Below are positions 19,135 to 27,771 of a stretch of DNA of 64,000 nucleotides, piece by piece. Source of the stretch: Clostridiales bacterium (lineage in GTDB: Bacteria; Bacillota; Clostridia; Christensenellales; Borkfalkiaceae); NCBI GenBank assembly GCA_015069495.1, contig SVIN01000003.1, forward strand, positions 25,771-89,770, given 5' to 3'. The notes beneath the pieces are model-generated. The model made no database searches and was not told where the DNA came from. It was given only the letters and a program-made list of their open reading frames with translations. Made by a program: the position numbers and the translations under genes. The stretch's first letter is position 1. Each line of letters opens with the position of its first letter.

Positions 19135-20133
19135 TTAAAGTTGCGTTTGGAGTGCCGTAATAGCAATTGCAGCAACGATATCTTCAGACTTACAACCACG
19201 GGAAAGATCGTTTAAAGGTTTTGCAAAGCCTTGACAGATAGGACCTACCGCCATGAAGCCGCCCAAACGTTCCGCGATTTTATAACCAATATTACCCGCC
19301 TGCAAATCAGGGAAGATAAACACGTTTGCTTGACCTGCAACGTCCGAATCAGGCGCTTTCAATGCTGCTACCGAAGGAACAATTGCTGCATCGAATTGCA
19401 ATTCACCATCCAACTTAAGTTCAGGTGCTTTTTCCTTTGCAATTTTCACCGCTTCAGCAACCATCGTTACGTTGTCATGCTTTGCGCTGCCTTTCGTGGA
19501 GAAGGACAACATTGCCACTTTGGGTTCAATTCCCGTAATCGCCTTTGCAGAATTTGCCGTAGCAATCGCGCATTCAGCAAGTCCTTCGCTGGTATACGTA
19601 GGATTTAAACCGCAATCCGCGAAAAATACCATACCATCGGGGCAGTACTGATTGCCTTGAGGCGGGCAAATCATCAAGTTAAAGCTAGAAACGGAAGATA
19701 CGCCTTTGGCAGTCTTAATAATCTGCAACCCAGGACGAAGCGTATTCGCAGTGGAATGACAAGCCCCAGAAACAAGGCCGTCAACATCCCCCATCTTCAA
19801 CATCATCGCACCGAAGTAAGTACCGTCCGTAAGCAATTTCGCCGCTTGATCGGGTGTCATACCTTTAGATGCGCGCAATTCGCAAAGCTTTGCATTGTAT
19901 TCAGGTAATTTATCCGAAGTCAAAGGATCGATTACCGTTACCCCCGTCAAATCCACATCAGGGTTTGCCGCTTTAATTTCAGCTTCGTTACCAAGCAATA
20001 CGATTTTTGCAACGCCTTCTTGGGTTGCATCTGCAGCTGCTTTTACCACACGGGAATCTTCACCTTCACAAAGCACGATTGTTTTTTGCAAAGATTTCGC
20101 TTTCGCCTTAATCTCATCAAGAATATTTCTCAT
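19135..20133 (-). CDS. pta: Phosphate acetyltransferase
   Basis: 332 aa; LCEGEDSRVVKAA, LVSGACHSTANTLRPGLQIIKT. Confidence 0.96.
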   Translation of the reverse strand: MRNILDEIKAKAKSLQKTIVLCEGEDSRVVKAAADATQEGVAKIVLLGNEAEIKAANPDVDLTGVTVIDPLTSDKLPEYNAKLCELRASKGMTPDQAAKLLTDGTYFGAMMLKMGDVDGLVSGACHSTANTLRPGLQIIKTAKGVSSVSSFNLMICPPQGNQYCPDGMVFFADCGLNPTYTSEGLAECAIATANSAKAITGIEPKVAMLSFSTKGSAKHDNVTMVAEAVKIAKEKAPELKLDGELQFDAAIVPSVAALKAPDSDVAGQANVFIFPDLQAGNIGYKIAERLGGFMAVGPICQGFAKPLNDLSRGCKSEDIVAAIAITALQTQL

Positions 20134-20256
20134 TTTTATCTCCTTTCAAACGTGAAACGCTTTATTTATTTTCCTTTTTTGTGTATAATGGTTACATCCA
20201 TCTTTATTATTATAGCACACTATTTTTACAATGTAAAGGAAATGAGAAGAAATAAA

Positions 20257-21402
20257 ATGAAAATTTGTGCAGTAATTTGCGAATATAATCCATTCCACAA
20301 CGGGCACGCCTATCAATTAAGCGAAGCGAAAAAGCGTTCGCAGGCGGATGCCGTACTTTGCATTATGAGTGGAAATTTTGTACAACGAGGCGAATCAGCT
20401 ATCGTTGATAAATTCACACGCGCAAAACACGCCGTTTTAGGTGGCGCAGACGCTGTTATTGAATTACCTACCATCTTCGCAACATCCAACGCGGAATTAT
20501 TCGCTAAAGGCGCGATTTCCATCTTATCCTCCATCCCTGACGTTACGACACTTTGTTTCGGAGCAGAAACAGCAAGCACTGAAGCATTTCTACAAACAGC
20601 AAAACTAATGAACGATGAACCTGAAAGCATTTCTACCGCCATCAAGACCTACACTGCACAAGGTATGAGCTTCGCAAAAGCCCGCATGACGGCATGGCAG
20701 AAAATTGTCAACGTTGACATACTTTCCTCGCCTAACAATATTTTAGGTGTGGAATATACCCGCGCCATCCTTGCAAAAAATGCAAAGATTGACATTTTAC
20801 CCATTCAGCGTATGGGCGGCGGATATCATGACACCTCGCTAGATCGCGAATTCTCTTCCGCGAGCGCCATCCGTGTAGGTCTAACGAGTGGTTCCGATAT
20901 TTCTTCTGTTATCCCTGCGTTTGTAAAAACAGACTTACCTCAACGTTTCCCGCAACAATTAGATTCCTTGGAGAAATATGCCATCCTCGCACGCAAAACA
21001 GAAGAAATCGCGAATGTTTGCGACTGTACGGAAGGGTTGGAAAACGCCTTTAAAAAAGCTGCAAAACAACCGCAAACTTTGGTAGAATCTTTAACCTCCG
21101 CAAGATATACCTCTTCTCGCATTCGTCGTATTGCTCTTCAAAACCTATTGGAAATTGATAAAAACTTAATTCAAGCAGGACTTCAATCCCCACTTTACTT
21201 GCGCGTTTTGGCAGTCAAAAAAGAACGTAGCGATATATTATCCGCCTTATCCACTTCTCTTTGCCCTATCATTATACGCGTTCACGATGAAGAATCCCTT
21301 TGCGGAATCGCAAAAAAAGTATATCAGCGGGATATCTTTGCGGAAAACGTGTATGCTTTGTTGCAAAACCCGCAAAAAATGCGCAATGTATTTATACCTT
21401 AA
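20257..21402 (+). CDS. tmcAL: tRNA(Met) cytidine acetate ligase / nucleotidyltransferase (YlbM family)
   Basis: MKICAVICEYNPFHNGHAYQL, IMSGNFVQRGESAIVDKF; divergent from pta-ackA-yceD-rpmF. The ORF-track start at 20020 overlaps pta and is too far upstream. Confidence 0.88.
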   Translation: MKICAVICEYNPFHNGHAYQLSEAKKRSQADAVLCIMSGNFVQRGESAIVDKFTRAKHAVLGGADAVIELPTIFATSNAELFAKGAISILSSIPDVTTLCFGAETASTEAFLQTAKLMNDEPESISTAIKTYTAQGMSFAKARMTAWQKIVNVDILSSPNNILGVEYTRAILAKNAKIDILPIQRMGGGYHDTSLDREFSSASAIRVGLTSGSDISSVIPAFVKTDLPQRFPQQLDSLEKYAILARKTEEIANVCDCTEGLENAFKKAAKQPQTLVESLTSARYTSSRIRRIALQNLLEIDKNLIQAGLQSPLYLRVLAVKKERSDILSALSTSLCPIIIRVHDEESLCGIAKKVYQRDIFAENVYALLQNPQKMRNVFIP

Positions 21403-21462
21403 GCAATTTTATAATTTTTTTCATTTTGATATAAAAATTTTTTAAAAATGCTTGTAAAACGC

Positions 21463-21491
21463 TTGCTTTTTTATTTTTAATTCAGTATAAT
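21463..21491 (+). promoter_or_regulatory. Putative sigma-A promoter for tRNA-Thr
   Basis: TTGCTT-N17-TATAAT. Confidence 0.6.
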
Positions 21492-21517
21492 GAATAAGCT
21501 GTTCAATGAACGAACGC

Positions 21518-21593
21518 GCTACTGTGGCTCAGTCGGTAGAGCAGCTGATTCGTAATCAGCAGGTCGCCGGTTCAAGTCCGGCCAGTAGCTCCA
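21518..21593 (+). tRNA. tRNA-Thr(CGT), CCA encoded
   Basis: Acceptor stem GCTACTG/CAGTAGC, anticodon arm GCTGA-TTCGTAA-TCAGC, T-arm CCGGTTCAAGTCCGG, terminal CCA. Confidence 0.96.
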
Positions 21594-21594
21594 A

Positions 21595-21640
21595 AAAGAA
21601 GAGTTTTTGTGAATGATTCACAAAAACTCTTCTTTTTTAT
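21595..21640 (+). terminator. Intrinsic terminator after tRNA-Thr
   Basis: AGAAGAGTTTTTGTGAA-TGA-TTCACAAAAACTCTTCT followed by T6. Confidence 0.85.
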
Positions 21641-21708
21641 CTTTTTTACTCAAAAATATCTGTAACTTTGAGAAATTTTTCCATTTTTATAATGTTATTT
21701 TGTGAAAT

Positions 21709-21748
21709 AGGCATAGTTTGTGGCCAATTTTGGAGCCAAATTATGCCT
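21709..21748. repeat. Imperfect inverted repeat
   Basis: AGGCATAgTTTGtGGCC...GGaGCCAAATTATGCCT; arms about 17 nt with mismatches. Confidence 0.5.
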
Positions 21749-21987
21749 AGTTTATTTATACATTGTACGCGCGCGTGCGTATAGAAGAGTATTCGCGCAC
21801 TTTTTAACATTATAGTATAAATAAGGCACTTCTTTATTTATTACTCTAATTTCCATCCCAAAAAAAGAAAATCGTCTACAATAAAAAGCAAGTTCTATAA
21901 ACTCATCGAATAAAACAGCTTTTTTACAATAAATACTGCATATACACTCTTTAGATTCTCCCCCGCGGGTCTCGAACCTATACGACA

Positions 21988-22026
21988 AACCGCTGAAAGC
22001 CTTTACTTTAAAGGCTTTCAGCGGTT
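21988..22026. repeat. Perfect inverted repeat with 17-bp arms
   Basis: AACCGCTGAAAGCCTTT-ACTTT-AAAGGCTTTCAGCGGTT. Confidence 0.8.
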
Positions 22027-22048
22027 ACTGTCCCAAATTATAGAACCT

Positions 22049-22216
22049 TTATATATACTCTCTCCCCTTCAAATAGTCGCAAATCCACGCCAACGTATCA
22101 CCGACAAACGCATTATCGTGGCGATAGTCAAACAAAATAAACGCATGCGCCGCGCCCGACAAAATCTCAAAATCATACGCAACCGTAAGAGAAAAATTAG
22201 TAAAATATACAAAATA
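22049..22216 (-). pseudogene. C-terminal fragment resembling an alpha/beta hydrolase
   Basis: Open frame without a start: ...TVAYDFEILSGAAHAFILFDYRHDNAFVGDTLAWICDYLKGREYI*; preceded in frame by TAG at 22217-22219. Confidence 0.55.
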
Positions 22217-22237
22217 CTATAAAATTTTGCCTATTTT

Positions 22238-23470
22238 TTATTTTTTTACAAGGTAGGTCGCACCATCATTTATTCTCGATTCTTCCGCTGCAAAACTCAT
22301 CAAATGGCTTTCAATAGATACGTCCAAATATGTAATGCCTTCCGCAATTTCACCATTCAATGCACGATAAAGACTGTTCATCATGAAATAGTCACCGCCC
22401 ATGTGTCCGCCAATGTTTGCCGCGGAAACATCGATTTCCATCTTTTCAACTTGACCGCCGAACGTACGGATTTCCAAGCGATTTTCTTCTACGCAACCCA
22501 CGAGTTCCGCCTTCGTGCCGTGTATCTTCAAATCACGGTAAATTTCTTTGCTAAATGCCGTCATCGTATGGCAAGCAGTCTTACCATTTGCAAACTGCAT
22601 AATCGTTACTTGATGATCCACCACGTCGTTATCCGTCTTATATACACATTTATCATACTGTGTACCTTTCAAATCGGTTAAAACGTTTTCTTTGGTATGT
22701 TCTTTCGTAGTAAAATAGCTCGCAAAAAAATCACCTTCAGGGGAGGTATAAATCGTCTGCGCTTTATAAATACAATCGGTAAGGGGGCAAGCGGAACAAT
22801 ATTCCGTACTGCCTGCGGGTGCATTTTCAGCATTGAAATGCGATAAACCGCCATAAGAATTCACCGACAAACAATTTTCACCCATTAAATACCGTAAAAT
22901 ATCCATGTCGTGACAACATTTTGCTAAAATCATCGGGCTGGACTGCGCTTTATTTCGCCAAGGTCCACGAACAAAACTGTGCGCTTGGTGATAATACCCC
23001 ACGTTCTCGCTTGCATGAATAGTAATCACTTCGCCCAATTTTCCACTGTCAATAATACGTTTCACCGTCGAATAGAACGGCGTATAGCGCAAAACGTGAC
23101 AAAAGACAACCTTTCTATCGTATTGTTTGCTCGCTTCGTAAATTGCCAAGCAATCCTCTTTATTATTCGCAATCGGCTTTTCAAGCAATAAATCGTAGCC
23201 TGCCTGCATCATTGCGATTGCATGCTCCTTATGGTCTTCGTCTTGGGTTGCAACAGCTACGATATCCGCACCTATTTTTTCACCGAGAAAATCATGATAA
23301 TTTTCAAACAAACGCACACCTGGGTATGCCGTTTGAGCCAATTATAATCTTTCGGGATTGTTTTCGATAATGGCAACCAACCTAAATTTTTCAGGATACG
23401 TCTTCGCAAAGTTTGCGTATATCGTTCCTCTTGCGTCTAAACCAAATACGACTAAATTTTTAATTTCCAT
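22238..23470 (-). pseudogene. Gfo/Idh/MocA-family oxidoreductase interrupted by one in-frame TAA
   Basis: Continuous frame MEIKNLVVFGLDARGTIYANFAKTYPEKFRLVAIIENNPERL*LAQTAYPGVRLFENYHDFLGEKIGADIVAVATQDEDHKEHAIAMMQAGYDLLLEKPIA...; stop at 23342-23344. Confidence 0.85.
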
Positions 23471-23573
23471 AGTTTGTTTCCTTGTATCATCAAATTTCGT
23501 TATTCCTTATGCCATTATAGCAAAAGATATTCTACTTTGCAAGATAATTTTAACAAAAAACAAAGTATTCTTT

Positions 23574-23915
23574 TTATTTTTCGTCAATCATGATGCCTTT
23601 AATTCGTTCTAAAATGTCTGCGGAAATAGAACATTCCTCTTCCAAAAATCTTTCAATTGCCTTGGAAAGAACTCCATCCCCATCCCCGTAATTATTCAAA
23701 ATCTCCTTATGCAATTTACCCCAAGCCACATAATTAATCGTAGGGTCGTCCAACATAACGAGATCGTCTTCGGCAAAATCCCCGCCTGTTCCTGCTCCGC
23801 GCCAACGCTTACCGCATACGGAAAACGACGTAACTTCAAAATCACGCGTCAAATCCTCATACGACACCCCAAGTAAGCCGTTAATCAAAAAGGTAAGCCT
23901 ACCCGTTCTATCCGC
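23574..23915 (-). pseudogene. C-terminal remnant resembling a tyrosine phosphatase (Y_phosphatase3-like)
   Basis: Reads *ADRTGRLTFLINGLLGVSYEDLTRDFEVTSFS...AIERFLEEECSISADILERIKGIM*; in-frame TAA at 23916-23918 and no N-terminal domain upstream. Confidence 0.7.
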
Positions 23916-24037
23916 TTATGCGCACTTGGGTACATTATACATAGCATTGCTTATATCCATTATATAGCACAAAGAACAACAAAAACTACAACAAAATAAA
24001 TATTTTTATGAAAAACTCGTAAAAAATACATTTTTTA

Positions 24038-24712
24038 TTAGAGTGTAAATGCAGAAGCTAACCGCAAGTATTCTTCACAAGCAACACAAAGCAAATATCG
24101 TAAGTCCTTACAATAAACAACCTTTTCCGCAATCATGCCTACTCCTTCCCCCAAACTTTTACATACCAATGCAAACGCAGGGTATTGCACGTGATATTTA
24201 TTCGCCATATACTCTATCTGTCTTTCTAAAATTTGTAAAATCCGTTTACAGCTGTCTTGCGTTTCTCCGTTCTCCAACCGCGAAATGTTTTGTGTGAGAA
24301 TGTCCATACAACCATATAAAGCATTGAACGCGCCTTGGTACAAGCGGTATTTCGACTTCTCTTTTCCATGAAAAATCATATATTCCACCCGTTTTTCCAC
24401 CACCAACGTTTCTTCTTGCATATCAGCTTGCACTGCGTAGGCGATATCTTGGGTTAAATACACGGAATATGCTGTATATTGGCTATCCCCATCCGTTAAA
24501 AGATAGCCTGCCCCACCGCTTAATTGCGCCTCATGTGTGGCTGATTGGATATGTGTATCTGCAGACACCAAGAAGTAAAAGGTTTTTCCAACCCAAATAC
24601 ACTTTGCGTGAGATAAAGTATACGCGTACACACTAAACCCAAAAATCATGGTGAATAATAACGCGCTAAAAAGTGCAAACCACCGTCGCTTGATAAAAAA
24701 ATCCATCCTCAT
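24038..24712 (-). CDS. Membrane-anchored hypothetical protein with a possible SPOR-like segment
   Basis: N-terminal TM; TFYFLVSADTHIQSATHEAQLSGGAGYLLTDGDSQYTAYSVYLTQDIAYAVQ has a SPOR-like pattern. Confidence 0.55.
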   Translation of the reverse strand: MRMDFFIKRRWFALFSALLFTMIFGFSVYAYTLSHAKCIWVGKTFYFLVSADTHIQSATHEAQLSGGAGYLLTDGDSQYTAYSVYLTQDIAYAVQADMQEETLVVEKRVEYMIFHGKEKSKYRLYQGAFNALYGCMDILTQNISRLENGETQDSCKRILQILERQIEYMANKYHVQYPAFALVCKSLGEGVGMIAEKVVYCKDLRYLLCVACEEYLRLASAFTL

Positions 24713-24741
24713 ACCCTATTGTATGCGATGGATTTTTTCTT

Positions 24742-25269
24742 TTATTCGATATGTAAAACACACTGACCGCTTTTCAACGTTTTTTTCACGTCAATGATGC
24801 GTTGGTTGGACGAACCGCGGAATTTTAACCGCACGTCTTTTAATTCTTCAATATAGGCGCCGTCCACCAAAACATCGCAAAGTGAAATCAATTCCTGCGT
24901 GCATTCGGTATTTTTAGCACTCTCACGAAGCAAACCGCTCTTTTCATCCAAGACGTATCCCGTATAACACCAAACGGTTTTATTAGGGTAACGATCTTTG
25001 ACTTTTTTTACAAACGGAAGTAAGGTTTTTTGATTGAGCGGTTCAAGCGGTTCCCCACCCAAAAGTGAAATTCCTGCAATATAATCCGAGGAAAGTTCGG
25101 TTAAAATTTTCTCCTCAACGGTTTCATCGAATAAATCACCATAGGTGAAATCCCAAGCAACCTCGTTGAAACAATTTTTACAGCGATGGGTACAGCCCGA
25201 CACGAATAAGGAAATACGCACCCCCTCCCCGTTGGCTATATCCGTCCATTTAATGGTCGCGTAATTCAT
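24742..25269 (-). CDS. nrdG: Anaerobic ribonucleotide reductase activating protein
   Basis: Radical SAM CTHRCKNC; overlaps the nrdD stop. Confidence 0.95.
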   Translation of the reverse strand: MNYATIKWTDIANGEGVRISLFVSGCTHRCKNCFNEVAWDFTYGDLFDETVEEKILTELSSDYIAGISLLGGEPLEPLNQKTLLPFVKKVKDRYPNKTVWCYTGYVLDEKSGLLRESAKNTECTQELISLCDVLVDGAYIEELKDVRLKFRGSSNQRIIDVKKTLKSGQCVLHIE

Positions 25270-27449
25270 TACAGGTGAAGAACGCGGTCTTTAATTTCCT
25301 GCGTTCTGCCTTGATTCCAATATTGTGTACCGATGTAGCCGCAGGTGCGTCTTGCGACGTTCATCTTTGCTTGATCACGATTATGACAATGAGGGCATTC
25401 CCAAATCAATTTTCCAGACTCATCGGAAATAACCTGAATTTCACCATCGTAACCGCATTCCTGACAATAATCGCTCTTCGTGTTCAATTCTGCATACATG
25501 ATATTTTCATAAATAAATTTCATGACGGACAATACCGCGGGGATATTGTCTTGCATATTCGGAACTTCCACATAGGAAATTGCCCCACCAGGCGAAAGCT
25601 GTTGGAAAGTGCTTTCAAATTTCAGCTTAGTAAACGCGTCGATTTCTTCAGAAACGTGCACATGATAGCTGTTGGTAATATAACTCTTATCCGTAACGCC
25701 AGGGATAATCCCGAAGCGTTTTTGCAAACATTTTGAGAACTTATAAGTGGTACTTTCCAAAGGCGTACCATACAAGGAGAAGTCTATTTTTTCCTTTTCC
25801 TTCCATTCCTTACACTTATCGTTCATACGCTTCATAACTGCCAAAGCAAAAGGTTTTGCCGATTCATCCGTATGCGATGCCCCCGTCATATACTTTACAC
25901 ATTCATACAAGCCTGCATACCCCAAAGATATGGTCGAATAACCGCCGTACAGCAATTTATCAATCGTTTCCCCTTTCTCCAAACGCGCCAACGCGCCATA
26001 CTGCCAAAGAATAGGAGCGGCATCTGAAAGTGTCCCTTTCAAACGGTTGTGGCGTTCCATGAGTGCGCGGTAGCAAAGTTCTAAACGCTCGTCAAAAATA
26101 CGCCAGAAATTCTCTTCATTTTTGCCCGAAGACAATGCAACGTCCACAAGGTTAATCGTTACAACCCCTTGGTTAAATCTGCCATAATATTTCGGTTTCC
26201 CGTTTTCATCTACGTAAGGAGTCAAGAAACTGCGGCAACCCATGCAGGTATAGCAATGCCCCTCGCCGTTTTTGTCCACCTTAAATTCTAACATTTTCTT
26301 TTCGGAAATGTAATCGGGCACCATGCGTTTTGCCGTACATCTTGCCGCAAGCTCCGTCAAGTACCAATAAGGCTGTTCTTCCGAAATATTGTCGGGTTCT
26401 AATACGTAAATCAATTTCGGGAAAGCAGGCGTAATCCAAACACCCGACTCATTTTTTACCCCCAACATACGCTGACGAAGGGTCTCCTCGATAATCATGG
26501 CAAGATCAGCCTTTTCGCGCGCATCGCGTGCTTCGTTCAAATACATAAATACAGTAACGAACGGAGCTTGCCCATTGGTCGTAAGCAAAGTGACCACCTG
26601 ATATTGAATGGTTTGAATACCGCGCTTAATTTCATCGCGAAGACGCTTTTCCGCAATTTCTACAATGCGGTCTTCCGACACCTCTAAACCAGATAATTCC
26701 GCCGCAACTTCCTTGCGAATTTTTTGACGGCTGATCTCAACGAAGGGCGCAAGATGAGTCAAAGAAATACTTTGACCGCCATATTGATTGGAAGCAACCT
26801 GTGCAATAATTTGCGTAGCAATATTACACGCAGTCGAAAAACTGTGCGGTTTTTCAATCAACGTACCCGAAATTACCGTACCGTTTTGCAACATATCTTC
26901 CAAATTAACCAAGTCGCAATTATGCATATGTTGCGCAAAATAGTCTGCATCATGGAAGTGGATCAACCCTTGATCATGCGCCGCTACGATATCGCTAGGC
27001 AACAAAATACGACGGGTCAAATCCTTAGAAACTTCCCCTGCCATATAGTCGCGCTGTACGCTGTTTACCGTAGGATTTTTGTTAGAGTTTTCCTGTTTTA
27101 CTTCCTCATTATTGCATTCAATCAAGGATAAAATTTGCGCATCCGTTGTATTTACTTTACGCACCAAAGCGCGGTTATATCGATAAGTTATGTACTTCCG
27201 CGCCAACGCAAAACACAAGGTTGCCATCAGTCGGTTTTCCACCATATCCTGAATTTCTTCCACGTGAGGCGCCCTGCCAAGGTGCTCGCATTGTTCGGTA
27301 ACAACGTCCACAATCGCCATCAACGCGCCTTCCGAAATGCGGTCGCGTTCAGCAACTTCTTTGTTCGCTTTACGCAATGCGCTTACAATCTTTTCCTTAT
27401 CAAATACAACTTCTTCCCCGCTTCTTTTTATAATTTTCATTTCTTTCAT
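25269..27449 (-). CDS. nrdD: Anaerobic ribonucleoside-triphosphate reductase
   Basis: N-terminal ATP-cone, C-terminal CQECGYDG...CPHCHNRD zinc site and RRTCGYIG glycyl-radical loop. Confidence 0.96.
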   Translation of the reverse strand: MKEMKIIKRSGEEVVFDKEKIVSALRKANKEVAERDRISEGALMAIVDVVTEQCEHLGRAPHVEEIQDMVENRLMATLCFALARKYITYRYNRALVRKVNTTDAQILSLIECNNEEVKQENSNKNPTVNSVQRDYMAGEVSKDLTRRILLPSDIVAAHDQGLIHFHDADYFAQHMHNCDLVNLEDMLQNGTVISGTLIEKPHSFSTACNIATQIIAQVASNQYGGQSISLTHLAPFVEISRQKIRKEVAAELSGLEVSEDRIVEIAEKRLRDEIKRGIQTIQYQVVTLLTTNGQAPFVTVFMYLNEARDAREKADLAMIIEETLRQRMLGVKNESGVWITPAFPKLIYVLEPDNISEEQPYWYLTELAARCTAKRMVPDYISEKKMLEFKVDKNGEGHCYTCMGCRSFLTPYVDENGKPKYYGRFNQGVVTINLVDVALSSGKNEENFWRIFDERLELCYRALMERHNRLKGTLSDAAPILWQYGALARLEKGETIDKLLYGGYSTISLGYAGLYECVKYMTGASHTDESAKPFALAVMKRMNDKCKEWKEKEKIDFSLYGTPLESTTYKFSKCLQKRFGIIPGVTDKSYITNSYHVHVSEEIDAFTKLKFESTFQQLSPGGAISYVEVPNMQDNIPAVLSVMKFIYENIMYAELNTKSDYCQECGYDGEIQVISDESGKLIWECPHCHNRDQAKMNVARRTCGYIGTQYWNQGRTQEIKDRVLHL

Positions 27450-27491
27450 AACCCGTACACCCCTATTCTTCCTCTGTAATTATATGATACC

Positions 27492-27507
27492 CCACAATAT
27501 TTTGTAA
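27492..27507. promoter_or_regulatory. NrdR-box-like site 2 (degenerate)
   Basis: CCACAATATTTTGTAA; begins 33 bp from the perfect box at 27525. Confidence 0.6.
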
Positions 27508-27524
27508 TCGAGGAGAAATGTCGA

Positions 27525-27540
27525 ACACAATATATTGTGT
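27525..27540. promoter_or_regulatory. NrdR-box-like site 1
   Basis: Perfect 16-bp palindrome ACACAATATATTGTGT upstream of nrdDG. Confidence 0.8.
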
Positions 27541-27564
27541 ATAATACTCATTTAACGCTATACT

Positions 27565-27592
27565 ATTATACCATATCTTGTGTTAAAGTCAA
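27565..27592 (-). promoter_or_regulatory. Putative sigma-A promoter of nrdDG
   Basis: Minus strand TTGACT-N16-TATAAT. Confidence 0.7.
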
Positions 27593-27734
27593 CTACATGG
27601 TGACAATATAAAATATAGGAAAAACTTATACTTCTACCCTTTTTTAAATGATAGAAATGCTTTATAAACAAGACAGTCAAGCCAATTTTAGCTCTTTTTC
27701 TATTAAAAAATTATATACTATCTATTTTTTTGCA

Positions 27735-27766
27735 TAAAAAAAGGGATAAGCGAGCACTTACCCCTT
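27735..27766 (-). terminator. Intrinsic terminator downstream of rho
   Basis: Minus strand AAGGGGTAAG-TGCTCG-CTTATCCCTTTTTTT. Confidence 0.75.
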
Positions 27767-27771
27767 GACTT

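Noticed and set aside
21752-21988. 78-aa minus-strand ORF
   Set aside because: Needs a TTG start lying in a hairpin, no SD, no motifs; its N-terminus reads through the T-arm-like sequence.
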